Positions 8,883 to 17,923 of a stretch of DNA of 64,000 nt are shown here, piece by piece. The position numbers were made by a program, and so were the translations under genes. This DNA comes from an uncultured Eubacteriaceae bacterium (GTDB lineage: Bacteria; Bacillota; Clostridia; Peptostreptococcales; Anaerovoracaceae). Below the pieces are notes generated by a model, which was not told the origin of the DNA, did no database searches, and was given only the letters and a program-made list of their open reading frames with translations. Numbering within the stretch: position 1 is the first letter of the stretch; the number at the start of each line of letters is the position of its first letter. The stretch is taken from assembly GCA_903789635.1 (NCBI GenBank), contig CAIFEY010000011.1, forward strand, positions 784 to 64,783, in the 5' to 3' direction.

Positions 8883-8940
8883 CGGGGCCTGGGACGGCGA
8901 ATGATCGCTTTCCCTGGTCCCGATTTTTAATTATTTTTTA
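8883..8940 (+). terminator. Terminator, probably of the prdDE transcript
   Basis: Arms at 8883-8894 and 8911-8922 pair with one mismatch and one wobble, with an inner GCG/CGC pair, and are followed by a T-rich tail (8924-8940). It lies about 360 bases past prdE. Confidence 0.7.
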
Positions 8941-8973
8941 TTATGTGGAGCTGATGCTGGTAAGTCCTTCAGG

Positions 8974-9007
8974 GCAATAAAAAAGAGAGTCATTTACATG
9001 ACTCTCT
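8974..9007 (-). terminator. Terminator of the TauE/SafE-type gene
   Basis: AGAGAGTCAT (8984-8993) and ATGACTCTCT (8998-9007) pair around four bases. On the minus strand the hairpin is followed by TTTTTATTG. It sits 27 bases past the stop of the leftward gene. Confidence 0.88.
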
Positions 9008-9034
9008 GAAACGTTCTGTGGGCTAGACGTTTGA

Positions 9035-9958
9035 TTAAGCGGCTGTGCCGGCTTTCTTTGCCTGCTTGTCCTTGAATCCGTCTCTCAGGAAGAGTACGGA
9101 GGTGAACAGTACGACGCAGACAACCAGGATCGTGAGGATCTTCAGCGGCAGGCTCTTTACGAATACGTAAGCGATGAATACGCCGATGCATCCGAAGATT
9201 GCGTTGGTGATAACGCCGATCATGTCGTAACGGGACTCCTTAACGAATACCGGAGTATTTCCGAATCCCATCAGGAATGCGCAGCTTCCCATCATGATTG
9301 GGAATGCAACCTGTACGTTCATTCCGAGCAGTGCTACCAGAGCCATGCAAGGTGCGTACAGTCCGACACCGACGTTCATCAGAGCGCCGAGTACGAAGTT
9401 GCAGACGATACCGATGATCAGCTTGGTTCCGTGCAGTCCTGTCGCTGTTCCGGTAACTCCGAACGGGCCTACGCCTGCGGTCTTGCAGGCCATGATGATG
9501 CCCAGTGCCAGGAGTCCGAAGCCCATTGCGAAACGGACGGTTGTACGGTTCCAGTTGGTTACTACTTTAGCTCCGAGTGCAGAACCCAGGGTTGCTGCGA
9601 GGAGCATGGAAATCAGTGTGAGCGGTTCTACGGTTACCAGGCTGAAGAACAGGAATGCCTCGGCCAGTACCGGAAAAGCGTCTCCGACGTTCAGCGTTCC
9701 AGGAACGTTGATGTCATCGATGGAGCCTCTGATCTTATACATAGCGGAAGATGTAGCGAAGGATCCGATACCCAGTGTATCGAAGAAGTTAGCTACAGCA
9801 CCGACCATTGCGTTCCACCAGAAGAACTTCTTCTGCTTCTGATAGAGTGCCTCTCCATCCTCCGTGCTGCGTTTTTTACGGACGTCCCTGACTACCAGGA
9901 ACAGGTCCAGAAGGAAAGCGATAACGCAGAGAATTTTCAAGATGTCACTTGGTTTCAT
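9035..9958 (-). CDS. TauE/SafE (TSUP) family membrane transporter
   Basis: The 307-residue protein is an integral membrane protein with about eight hydrophobic segments. A cytoplasmic insert after the first helix (RDVRKKRSTEDGEALYQKQK) is followed by the first family motif region (GAVANFFDTLGIGSFATSSAMYK). The repeated second half includes GVGLYAPCMALVALLGMNVQVAF. Members of this family export or import small anions such as sulfite, sulfoacetate or organic acids; the substrate here is unknown. Its position beside the prd locus invites the guess that it moves a fermentation acid or product, but that is inference. The start has AGGAGAG seven bases upstream. A minus-strand promoter lies about 200 bases further upstream. 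Confidence 0.85.
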   Translation of the reverse strand: MKPSDILKILCVIAFLLDLFLVVRDVRKKRSTEDGEALYQKQKKFFWWNAMVGAVANFFDTLGIGSFATSSAMYKIRGSIDDINVPGTLNVGDAFPVLAEAFLFFSLVTVEPLTLISMLLAATLGSALGAKVVTNWNRTTVRFAMGFGLLALGIIMACKTAGVGPFGVTGTATGLHGTKLIIGIVCNFVLGALMNVGVGLYAPCMALVALLGMNVQVAFPIMMGSCAFLMGFGNTPVFVKESRYDMIGVITNAIFGCIGVFIAYVFVKSLPLKILTILVVCVVLFTSVLFLRDGFKDKQAKKAGTAA

Positions 9959-10164
9959 AATATCTCTCCTATTAAATGTTCAATTGTGTCGAAATAAGTG
10001 CCAGTTGCCGCTTCGCCTGCATTCATTCAGCTGTTTCTGCGCCATGTGGAAGTGGCCTGAATGAGATGTCGCTTAAGTGAATAAATATACTGCAATCTGT
10101 GATTATTGCTGAGCGGCTGGTCTCGACGATGTTCCCCCGAAACGTCGTCTTTTAATGTACCTTC

Positions 10165-10193
10165 ATTCTAACGGAGGGTATCAATTATGTCAA
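10165..10193 (-). promoter_or_regulatory. Sigma-A type promoter of the TauE/SafE-type gene
   Basis: On the minus strand TTGACA (10193-10188) and TAGAAT (10170-10165) are separated by exactly 17 bases. This predicts a leader of about 200 bases before the gene at 9958. Confidence 0.65.
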
Positions 10194-10317
10194 TAAAAAA
10201 GCTGAGAAAAATTTGACAAAGTAAATTGTATGATTATGCATGAAATGATGAATAATAGCAATTCCAACGGATCTCGATGACATGGAAAATTCTGATAATA
10301 AAACCAGTACTAGTTTC

Positions 10318-10345
10318 TAGAATGCATTCTATAATAGATTCTAGA
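10318..10345. promoter_or_regulatory. Operator-like dyad sharing a 13-mer with the glycine permease promoter
   Basis: TAGAATGCATTCTA at 10318-10331 is a perfect palindrome, followed directly by AATAGATTCTAGA (10333-10345). The same 13-mer occurs at 25490-25502 next to another ATTCTAT half site. The rest of 9959-10652 is AT-rich and without a supportable gene. Confidence 0.4.
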
Positions 10346-10652
10346 CCTAATTTAACCGTGGTTTTACTATCGAAAACTGTGAGATTTCAACAAAAATATT
10401 ACGCTTTGTTATATTTGCAATTCAGACTATACATAATACCAATGGGTATGGGCTGTTTTTAGAACGTGATTATTTTACTTAAAGTTTTCTGATGAAAGCA
10501 ATTGAAAAATTATAAATATTTACTAATTGATTTGCGGGTTATATGTTGAATTTCACAAAAGTAGTAAGACAACTAATAGAAAATCCCAATGCAGGACATT
10601 GGGATTGAAAATGATTTTCAGATCTGGTGTGATTTACGGCTTGGACTGCAGG

Positions 10653-11282
10653 TCAGGCCCGGTCCTCGATGGCGTCGTCGGCAAGAAGTCTTATACATTT
10701 ATAAAGGTACGGTTTATACTCACTGAACGTGACCGGCTCTCCGTGCAGGATGATGTTGTAGCAGGTGGAGTTGGTCAGTTCGATGATGGTGTAGATCAGC
10801 AGACGAGGCTCCTTCAGGCGGATTCCCTCGCGCTCGACCGCGTCCATGATGAACTTCTGGAAGTCGATGACGTCGTCGTTCTTCTTGACGTATTCCGCGG
10901 AGTTCTCGAACAGGCCCCAGCTCAGCGACTTGGAGATGAACTTCAGCAGGGCGATGTCCTTGGACAGCGCGGTGATGATGTAGTCGGTGATGAAGACGAG
11001 CTGGTCGGTGAACTGGTCGACCTCCGGGTGCGCCTGCAGGGCCTCCAGCGCGTGCGTCAGCAGCTGACTAGACTTGACTCCGATCAGCTCGTCGCGGATG
11101 TCCGTCTTATCGTCAAAGTACAGATAGAACGTCCCTTTGCCTACGCCGGCCTTCAGCGCGATCTGCAGGACGGTCGTCTTATCGAAGCCGATTGTGGTGA
11201 AAAGCTCGTAGGCACTGTCCAGCAGTGCGCTGCGCTTCTTTCTCTTCTTGATTTCATTCTTGCTCAGTGCCTGCGCAGTCAT
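10653..11282 (-). CDS. TetR family regulator of the MMPL operon
   Basis: This 209-residue regulator has a classic TetR N-terminus: a stretch of basic residues, SAYELFTTIGFDKTTVLQIALKAGVGKGTFYLYFDDKTDI. A helical C-terminal domain of unknown ligand specificity follows. The ATG at 11282 has GGAGGG upstream. It is divergent from the MMPL transporter and heptad-repeat gene, an arrangement typical of a local TetR repressor of an efflux system. The promoter of the transporter at 11570 contains a TGACT...GGTCA dyad that could be its operator. Two tandem 22-base units lie just upstream of its own start. Confidence 0.9.
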   Translation of the reverse strand: MTAQALSKNEIKKRKKRSALLDSAYELFTTIGFDKTTVLQIALKAGVGKGTFYLYFDDKTDIRDELIGVKSSQLLTHALEALQAHPEVDQFTDQLVFITDYIITALSKDIALLKFISKSLSWGLFENSAEYVKKNDDVIDFQKFIMDAVEREGIRLKEPRLLIYTIIELTNSTCYNIILHGEPVTFSEYKPYLYKCIRLLADDAIEDRA

Positions 11283-11305
11283 CTCGCCCTCCGTTTTCCT
11301 TCCAT

Positions 11306-11349
11306 TTATATCTTCTAACAGATCATGTTATATCTTCTGACAGATCATG
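11306..11349. repeat. Two tandem 22-base direct repeats upstream of the TetR gene
   Basis: Units at 11306-11327 and 11328-11349 differ at one base (TATCTTCTAACAGATCATG against TATCTTCTGACAGATCATG). They begin 24 bases upstream of the TetR start codon, where an autoregulatory site would be expected. Confidence 0.7.
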
Positions 11350-11569
11350 CATTCATTCATGCGTGATGCGGCATTCCGGGATTTCCCTGAAACGCTGTTC
11401 TGTTCAAGTACATGTACACTCGTATTTACAAGGCTATATTACCATTTTACTGACTGGACGTCAACTTTGTATAGTGAACGGATCACGATTTATTTTGTCT
11501 GACAAACGTTGGAATTTCAATAGAAATATATTATGATAAATATTTAAGAAACGGGATTATCGAGAAATA

Positions 11570-11598
11570 TTGACTCTTGGTCAGTTTGGTGCTAGGAT
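11570..11598 (+). promoter_or_regulatory. Promoter of the MMPL operon with an embedded dyad
   Basis: TTGACT (11570-11575) and TAGGAT (11593-11598) are 17 bases apart. TGACTCTTGGTCA at 11571-11583 is a short inverted repeat covering the -35 box, well placed for the divergent TetR. Confidence 0.6.
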
Positions 11599-11726
11599 GT
11601 TTCATGTAATCAAATACGGTACTGCGGACCCGGCGTTCTATGGGGCGCAGCTGCAGTACAGTTACGGAAACAATTATCACTGCAATGATGAAAGAAGATA
11701 GGTAAGAGAGTTTACGGGAGGAATTA

Positions 11727-13856
11727 ATGGAAGGATTTGGAGGAAAAGTCGTAAAATCCCGCTACGTTATCCTCGTGATCGCGGTCATACTGCTCGTCCC
11801 ATCGATCTTCGGCATCCGGGCGACGCGCATCAATTACGATATGCTGACCTACCTGCCTAAGGATCTGGAGACGGTGAAGGGGCAGGACCTGCTGCTGAAG
11901 GACTTCGGCAAGGGCGGGTTCTCCATGGTCGTCACGGAGAATATGAAGACGAACCAGGTTTCGAAGCTGGCTAAGGACATCCGGAAGGTCAATCACGTGG
12001 ACACGGTGGTGAACCTGAACCAGGTCATCAATCCGAACGTGCCGCTGTCGATGTACCCGGAATCCATCAGAAAGAATGTCCAGAATCCGAATGCGTCGCT
12101 GCTGGTCGTGTTCTTTGACACATCCACCTCGGCGGATCCGACGCTGCAGGCGATCACCAAGATCCGGCACGTGTGCACCAAGGATGCGTACGTCTCCGGC
12201 ATGAGTGCGCTGGTCCAGGACCTGAAGAATCTCTGTGAGCAGGAGGAGTCAAAGTACGTCCTGATCGCAGTAATCCTCTCCCTGGCGGCGATGATGCTCC
12301 TGCTGGATTCCTACGCGGCGCCATTCCTGTTCCTGCTCAGCATCGGCATGGCGATCCTGTACAACCTGGGATCGAACGTCGTGCTCGGCGAGATTTCCTA
12401 CATCACCAAGGCGATCGCGGCGGTGCTGCAGCTGGGCGTCACGATGGACTATTCCATCTTCCTGTGGCACAGCTACATCGAGAACCTGGACCGCGGAAAG
12501 CCGCGGGAGGAGGCGATGGCCTCGGCGGTCAACGACACGCTGGTCTCCGTAACCGGAAGCTCGGTCACGACGATCGCCGGATTCCTGGCGCTCTGTTTCA
12601 TGACCTACACGATGGGGCGTGACCTCGGCATCGTCATGGCCAAAGGCGTAGTCCTGGGCGTCATCGCATCGGTAACGATCCTGCCGGCACTGCTGCTTCA
12701 GTTCAGCGGCCTGCTGGAGAAGACGCGCCACAAGTCACTGATCCCGGACACGCGCAGCCTGGCGCACCACCTGACGAGCAAGTACGGCATCTACATCGTG
12801 ATCTTCCTGATCGCGATGGGACCGGCCATCTACGGATACACGCAGGACAACGTCATCTATGACTTCAGCAAGATGTTCGCGGGCAGCGGAAGCAAGAGCC
12901 TGACCGAGTCACAGGCGCCGGTCATCAAGGCGAACCAGAAGCTGGAGGAGGACTTTAAGATCGGCACGACGCACATGATCATCGCGAACGCTAATCTGCC
13001 GAGCAAGGACGGGCGCGGAATGTCGGACGAGATCGAGAAGGTCACCGGAGTCGACACGGTCCTGGGCTACGACGCCATTCTGGGCGAGTCGGTGCCGCGG
13101 CAGATTCTGCCGGACGGACTCGAAACCGCGCTGCAGGCCAAGGGACACCAGCTGATCCTGGTCAACTCCAGGTATAAGGTGTCGACGCCGGAATGCAATC
13201 GGCAGATCGATCGGATCAACACGATCATTTCCAAGTACGATCCGACGGCCAAGCTGATCGGCGAGGGACCGGTCACCAAGGACCTGATCCAGATCACCAA
13301 CAAGGACTTCAAGGTCGTCAGCTGGATCTCCATCCTCGCGGTCTTCCTGATCATCCTGTTCGTGCTGAAGAGCGGCTCGCTGCCGGTGATTCTGGTCGCG
13401 GTCATCGAGTTCGCGATCTACATGAACCTGGGCATCTCGGGATTCACGCATCTGGAGATGCCGTTCATCGTCCCGGTCTGCATCAGCACGATCCAGCTTG
13501 GATCTACCGTAGACTACGCGATACTGATGTCGACGAGGTATAAGACGGAGCGCATGGCCGGGAACGACAAGCGGACCGCTATCGAGACCGCGACGAGCAC
13601 ATCGATCCCGTCGATCATCGTCAGCGCGCTCGGCTTCTTCACCGCGACGTTCGGCGTCGGGCTGTATTCCGACATCGGGATTATCAGCACGTTCTGCAAC
13701 ATGATGGCGCGCGGCGCACTGATCAGCATGGTCAGTGTAATCCTGGTCCTGCCGTCACTCTTGATGGCGCTGGACAAGGTCATCTGCGCGACGACGATCG
13801 GCCTCAGGAAGAAGGACCTCGCGAAGAATGCGGACGCGGGAAGCATGGGGGTTTAA
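11727..13856 (+). CDS. MMPL/RND family transporter
   Basis: A 709-residue inner-membrane transporter with RND-type twofold symmetry. A first helix (YVILVIAVILLVPSIFGI) is followed by a soluble domain of about 150 residues. Next come a helix bundle containing the MTMDY-like VTMDYSIFLWHSY segment, then a second soluble domain (about 385-525), then the matching bundle with the GSTVDYAILMSTRYK segment. The acidic residue in each TMDY/TVDY motif is the expected proton-coupling site. Family members export lipids, lipopeptides or drugs. It is followed after a few bases by a heptad-repeat protein that commonly accompanies such transporters, and a TetR gene is divergent. Substrate unknown. Confidence 0.92.
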   Translation: MEGFGGKVVKSRYVILVIAVILLVPSIFGIRATRINYDMLTYLPKDLETVKGQDLLLKDFGKGGFSMVVTENMKTNQVSKLAKDIRKVNHVDTVVNLNQVINPNVPLSMYPESIRKNVQNPNASLLVVFFDTSTSADPTLQAITKIRHVCTKDAYVSGMSALVQDLKNLCEQEESKYVLIAVILSLAAMMLLLDSYAAPFLFLLSIGMAILYNLGSNVVLGEISYITKAIAAVLQLGVTMDYSIFLWHSYIENLDRGKPREEAMASAVNDTLVSVTGSSVTTIAGFLALCFMTYTMGRDLGIVMAKGVVLGVIASVTILPALLLQFSGLLEKTRHKSLIPDTRSLAHHLTSKYGIYIVIFLIAMGPAIYGYTQDNVIYDFSKMFAGSGSKSLTESQAPVIKANQKLEEDFKIGTTHMIIANANLPSKDGRGMSDEIEKVTGVDTVLGYDAILGESVPRQILPDGLETALQAKGHQLILVNSRYKVSTPECNRQIDRINTIISKYDPTAKLIGEGPVTKDLIQITNKDFKVVSWISILAVFLIILFVLKSGSLPVILVAVIEFAIYMNLGISGFTHLEMPFIVPVCISTIQLGSTVDYAILMSTRYKTERMAGNDKRTAIETATSTSIPSIIVSALGFFTATFGVGLYSDIGIISTFCNMMARGALISMVSVILVLPSLLMALDKVICATTIGLRKKDLAKNADAGSMGV

Positions 13857-13892
13857 GGGATTATGCGGAAAGATATTTCGGAGGATACAGAC

Positions 13893-16100
13893 GTGAAGAG
13901 AGTTTTAAATACGAAGGTTAAGAAAGCCGCCGTGATCTGCCTCGCGGGAGCGATGGTGATCACGACCTGCACTGGTATCGAGCTGTACCGCAGCAATGCG
14001 GCAGACGGTGCCTATGCCGCATCGAAGACGCAGAAGGCCGTGGAGAAGGATTACCCGCAGATAACGCCTAAGGTTTCCGGGAACGGAAAGCTCAGCAAGA
14101 ACGAGACCGTATACGTAATCAAGGATTCCAACGGAGTCCAGAAGCAGGTCTACGCGGAGGAGTGGCTCAGGAACGGAAAGAACGCCGACAAGATCACGGA
14201 CGAGTCGACGCTGAACGACATCGAGAACACCGCGGGCGACGAGACGTACAACCGGACCGGGGACACGCTGGTCTGGAACGCGGGCGGCCAGGATATCCGC
14301 TACGAGGGGACGACTAACAAGGCCCTGCCGGTCAATGTCAACGTCAGCTACTACCTGAACGGCGTTAAGAAGACAGCAGACCAGATCGCCGGCAAGTCGG
14401 GAAAGGTGAAGATCTGCTTCAAATACAACGTGAACCGCACGGACATCGTCAACGTGAACGGAAATTCCTACACGCTGAAGCATCCATACACGATGGCGAG
14501 CGGCGTCATGCTGGACAACGCGCACTTCACCGACGTGGAAGTCAGCAGCGGAAAGACGATGGACGACGGAAACCACACCGTCTGCCTCGGCGTGGCGCTG
14601 CCGGGAATGAGCCAGAACCTGAACCTTCAGGGAAGCAGCCTGGACATCCCGGAGGAGGTCACGATCACTGCTAAGACGGACGATTTCGAGATCGACGGCA
14701 CCTACACAGCAGTTCTGGACGGCGTGCTCGGCGACATGAACCTGAACAGTCTGTCCGGCGGAAGCATGAGCAAGCTCGACGAGCTGACTTCCGGCCTGAA
14801 CCAGCTGAGCTCGGCGGCGAACAACCTCGTCAACGGGACGGACAAGCTGAGCAGCGGCGCAAGCCAGCTGCTGACAGGGTCACAGTCCCTGCAGACGGGC
14901 GCGGATTCCCTGGCATCCGGCGCGACTTCTCTCGCCAGCGGAGCGGGAAGCCTTGCGAGCGGCAGCGCGCAGCTGAACACCGGAATCCAGTCCCTGTACG
15001 ACGGGCTCGGCAAGCTCAGTGCGAACAGCGAGTCGCTGCGTCAGGCGACCTACACCCTGGAGAATCAGATGTTCAAGACCGCGGGCTCCCAGATCAACGA
15101 CGCCCTGAAGGCGCAGAACCTGACCACGACGGTCAGCCTGACCCCGGAGAACTACGTCCAGCAGCTGTCCGGCCTCTCCGATTCGGCGACAAAGGCAGCC
15201 GACACTCAGATCAGAGCCGAGCTGACGAAAGCCGGCGTATCCGACAAGACGACGCAGGACGCGGTGATGTCCCTCGCGTATAATCAGCTGATGACCGCGA
15301 AGAGCGCGGGCAAGACCATGAGCGTGACCGACGCCCTGACCAAGGCGGGCACGATGGCGCAGGAGGCGCAGGCAGTGCAGACCGCGCTCGCGGACAAGGC
15401 CATCCTGAGCCAGGCGGCTTCCCTGGTCGGCGCGGACGCGACGCAGCAGCAGATCTCAGCGGCGGCGACGGCAATCTACCTGCAGAAGCAGGGCATGTCA
15501 GCTTCCGACGCGCAGTCCAAGGCTAAGGAATACCTCGAGGCAGCAGCCCTGTATCAGGACGCGGCAAAGAACACGTCCTCCAACGTCACCGCACTCGATG
15601 CCTACGCGGCTGAGGCCTCCGGCAGCTCGAGCGGCACATCCTCCCAGCTGACGGAGGTGAAGACCTCGCTCGACTCCCTGGTCGCCTACGTCAAGGCCGT
15701 CGAGACCTACACGGCAGGCGTTGACAGCGCGTACGCGGGAAGCAAAAAACTCCTCTCCGGCGCGCAGCAGCTGGAAAACGGCGCCAAAAAGCTTAGCGGC
15801 GGAGCCGCCAGCCTCGCAGACGGCGCTAAGAAGCTGAGCCGCGGCACCCAGTCGCTGTCGAGCGGAATCAATTCCCTGGCAAGCGGCGCGAACACCCTGG
15901 ACAGCGGCATGAGGACCTTCAATTCTCAGGGCATCCAGAAGCTGACCGGCGAGCTCAGCACGAGCGAGCTGAAGGACGTCGTCAACCGCCTGGAGGCGAT
16001 CCAGCAGGCCTCCAAGAGGACCGAGTTCATCGGCGGAATCCCGGCCAACATGACCGGCGAGAGCCGCATGGTCGTTAAGACGATGGAAGTCAAGAAGTAG
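13893..16100 (+). CDS. Surface or envelope protein with YhgE-type heptad repeats
   Basis: The protein is about 735 residues. An N-terminal signal or anchor helix (AAVICLAGAMVITTCTG) is followed by a globular part of about 240 residues. Long arrays of a seven-residue L-x-x-G-A/S pattern then appear (GSQSLQTGADSLASGATSLASGAGSL and again near residue 640), typical of the YhgE/Pip family. Between the arrays is an Ala-rich helical stretch. No C-terminal membrane bundle is present, unlike full YhgE. I prefer the GTG at 13893, which has CGGAGG eight bases upstream; an ATG at 13863 in the same frame has a weaker site. It probably works with the MMPL transporter as an extracytoplasmic partner. This is inference from gene pairing. 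Confidence 0.82.
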   Translation: MKRVLNTKVKKAAVICLAGAMVITTCTGIELYRSNAADGAYAASKTQKAVEKDYPQITPKVSGNGKLSKNETVYVIKDSNGVQKQVYAEEWLRNGKNADKITDESTLNDIENTAGDETYNRTGDTLVWNAGGQDIRYEGTTNKALPVNVNVSYYLNGVKKTADQIAGKSGKVKICFKYNVNRTDIVNVNGNSYTLKHPYTMASGVMLDNAHFTDVEVSSGKTMDDGNHTVCLGVALPGMSQNLNLQGSSLDIPEEVTITAKTDDFEIDGTYTAVLDGVLGDMNLNSLSGGSMSKLDELTSGLNQLSSAANNLVNGTDKLSSGASQLLTGSQSLQTGADSLASGATSLASGAGSLASGSAQLNTGIQSLYDGLGKLSANSESLRQATYTLENQMFKTAGSQINDALKAQNLTTTVSLTPENYVQQLSGLSDSATKAADTQIRAELTKAGVSDKTTQDAVMSLAYNQLMTAKSAGKTMSVTDALTKAGTMAQEAQAVQTALADKAILSQAASLVGADATQQQISAAATAIYLQKQGMSASDAQSKAKEYLEAAALYQDAAKNTSSNVTALDAYAAEASGSSSGTSSQLTEVKTSLDSLVAYVKAVETYTAGVDSAYAGSKKLLSGAQQLENGAKKLSGGAASLADGAKKLSRGTQSLSSGINSLASGANTLDSGMRTFNSQGIQKLTGELSTSELKDVVNRLEAIQQASKRTEFIGGIPANMTGESRMVVKTMEVKK

Positions 16101-16184
16101 GCTGGGGCAGACGCAGTATGCGGATGTTCGGGAATAACTCGAAATCAATGAATTTAATTAAGAACTCTGCAGCTTTGCTTTGCG

Positions 16185-16228
16185 GGGGCGGCGGGAAGCA
16201 TGCGCTTCCTGCTGCCCCTGTTTTGTTT
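16185..16228 (+). terminator. Terminator of the MMPL/heptad-repeat operon
   Basis: Fifteen-base arms at 16185-16199 and 16204-16218 pair with two wobbles around the loop ATGC, followed by TGTTTTGTTT. Confidence 0.88.
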
Positions 16229-16263
16229 GGGCCGGCCGGTGGCATTTCGAATGAAAGGCATGA

Positions 16264-16303
16264 CATCTTTACGTGTGTAAAGATGGGAAATTGATGGTAT
16301 AAT
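16264..16303 (+). promoter_or_regulatory. Promoter region of the RibU-type gene with a perfect dyad
   Basis: TATAAT at 16298-16303 is a clear -10 box. CATCTTTAC (16264-16272) and GTAAAGATG (16277-16285) form a perfect dyad where the -35 box should lie, so a protein regulator is likely. The leader is too short for, and shows none of the motifs of, an FMN riboswitch. Confidence 0.55.
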
Positions 16304-16363
16304 CAAGTGTGTTATTTTATCTGAAAAGTATATTCGGAGGAAAGAAAGAGAGGAAATTTACTC

Positions 16364-16972
16364 ATGAATCAGGAACAGACCAATACGACGCGTAAGACAC
16401 GCAATGCCGTTCTGATCGCCATGTTCGGCGCGATCAGCATGGTGCTGATGCTGCTGGAGTTTCCGATCCCGATCGCACCTCCGTTCATGAAGATCGACTT
16501 GTCCGACCTCCCGGCAATTCTGGGAACGTTCATCATCGGGCCGGGCGCGGGATGCGCGATCGCGGCATTGAAAATCGTCCTGAAACTGGTCATCAGGGGT
16601 ACGGACACCGCATTTGTCGGCGAGCTGTCCAACTTCGTCTGTGCGCTGATGTATATTTTGCCATCGTACTTCTTCTATCGCAAAAAGAAGTCTAAGCAGA
16701 GGGCAGCGCTGGCACTGTTCCTGGGGACACTGGCCGTCAGCATCCTGGCCGTTTTCGTCGACTACTTCATTATGTTCCCGCTGTACTCCAAGCTGTACGG
16801 CCTGCCGCTGCAGGCGATCGTCGCGATGGGAACCGCGATCAACCCGCACATCAACAGCTTGTTCTCGATGATGCTGATCATCGTCTTCCCGTTCAATATC
16901 GTCAAGTACGGCATAGTGTCGGTAATCACCTTCCTGGTGTACAAGCGGCTGAAGAAGGCGCTGATCCACTAG
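16364..16972 (+). CDS. ECF transporter S component, RibU-like (riboflavin)
   Basis: This 202-residue membrane protein has six hydrophobic segments. An early segment FPIPIAPPFMKIDLSDLPAIL is followed by GPGAGCAIAALKIVLKLVIRGT. The K-x-D-x-S-D-x-P pattern is characteristic of RibU-type substrate-binding subunits of energy-coupling-factor transporters. It would capture riboflavin and work with a shared EcfA/EcfA'/EcfT module encoded elsewhere. The start has CGGAGGAAAG upstream. The gene stands alone between two terminators. Riboflavin supply would matter for the several flavoproteins in this window. The ECF S-component call is firm; riboflavin is likely but not certain. Confidence 0.82.
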   Translation: MNQEQTNTTRKTRNAVLIAMFGAISMVLMLLEFPIPIAPPFMKIDLSDLPAILGTFIIGPGAGCAIAALKIVLKLVIRGTDTAFVGELSNFVCALMYILPSYFFYRKKKSKQRAALALFLGTLAVSILAVFVDYFIMFPLYSKLYGLPLQAIVAMGTAINPHINSLFSMMLIIVFPFNIVKYGIVSVITFLVYKRLKKALIH

Positions 16973-17088
16973 CCGGAAAGACCGCTGATTGGCAGGGCGG
17001 CGGAATACAGAATGTCCGGGAGGCTGCGTTTCATACAGAAACTGCGCTTTGCATTATATATAATGTAAGAATTTGAGAGAAGCTATAG

Positions 17089-17117
17089 GGGCTGCGTTTT
17101 TTTCGCAGCCTCTTTTC
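17089..17117 (+). terminator. Terminator after the RibU-type gene
   Basis: GGCTGCG (17090-17096) and CGCAGCC (17104-17110) pair around seven T residues and are followed by TCTTTTC. Confidence 0.75.
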
Positions 17118-17617
17118 TGTGCGGTGGAATTAGAACGGAGAGATTGCAGCTGTGATTCTCTCGCCAGTATCACCGGGGTATGGCGCGCTGCAGTTGGGAA
17201 TTTAGCCCATTCATCGGTCATTTTCCAAACTTCGCAAAAAAAGTTGGGGAAAACGGCGCCGAAACCCTGTATTTCCCAAGAGCCGGGCGAAGCCAGCGGG
17301 CGCCTACGTCGCTGCCGCAGATCACAGTCATCAATTTGACCAGTGCGCCCGCAATAATTGACTGCACCGCCGCCGTCGATCTGGACAGACTGTTCAATCC
17401 GCCGCACAACATCGTCGTGTTGTCGTTCGTTTTTCAGCGGCGGCGGCGGTGCGCCGATCGACTGTTTATCATCATCGCGACGAATATACCCCTACAGGGT
17501 ATACCGATTCCGGATTTCGTCGCAGGTGAGTTGGGAATTTGAGCTTATAGGCGTCAATTTCCCCAAATTTCCGGTGATGCCTGGGAAAATGGCGAATTAT
17601 CATGGGAATTCCAAACT

Positions 17618-17856
17618 CCGCGCCCGCGCGCCCCGACCCGGCCCGCCGCCTCAAGCCGACCTGCGGCGGCTGGCCTCCCGCCGCGCGCCGGCGCCTGCCC
17701 ACCCGAATCCGCGCCCGCGCGCCCTGACCCGGCCCGCCGCCTCAAGCCGAACCCGGCTGCCGGCCTCCCGCCGCGCGCCGGCGCCTGCCCACTCGAACTC
17801 CGCGCCCGTGCGCCGGCGCCCGCCCGAACTCCGCGCCCGCGCGCCCTCTGCGCGCC
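17618..17856. repeat. GC-rich tandem repeat, 91-base period
   Basis: Units begin with CCGCGCCCG at 17618, 17709, 17800 and 17831. The first two are full 91-base units that share most of their sequence. The third and fourth are partial (31 bases and about 26 bases). The composition is far more GC-rich than the flanks. Long open frames in this stretch are an effect of its composition. Confidence 0.8.
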
Positions 17857-17885
17857 TCTTCCATTATAATGGCGCGCCAAAAAAT

Positions 17886-17923
17886 CAAAAAAACCGGATC
17901 GCAGAGAATCCTTTCACTCTGCG
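17886..17923 (-). terminator. Terminator of the rRNA methyltransferase gene
   Basis: CGCAGAG (17900-17906) and CTCTGCG (17917-17923) pair. On the minus strand they are followed by a T-rich run (complement of 17881-17893). It lies about 200 bases past the stop at 18124. Confidence 0.7.

Larger units (their letters stand above)
8526..9034. other. Gap after prdE without a supported gene
   Basis: About 500 bases hold two terminators (listed separately). Short frames here, such as one from 8690, run through the terminator hairpin and show no protein-like pattern, so I do not call them. Confidence 0.5.

Noticed and set aside
8649-8980. Short open frames after prdE with a nearby AGGAGG
   Set aside because: The frames run through the terminator hairpin, have no protein-like pattern and no recognised domain.
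10277-10462. Small 61-residue frame in the AT-rich gap
   Set aside because: It has no ribosome site and overlaps the dyad element; composition looks non-coding.
16229-16363. FMN riboswitch before the RibU-type gene
   Set aside because: The leader is too short and none of the conserved FMN aptamer blocks is present.
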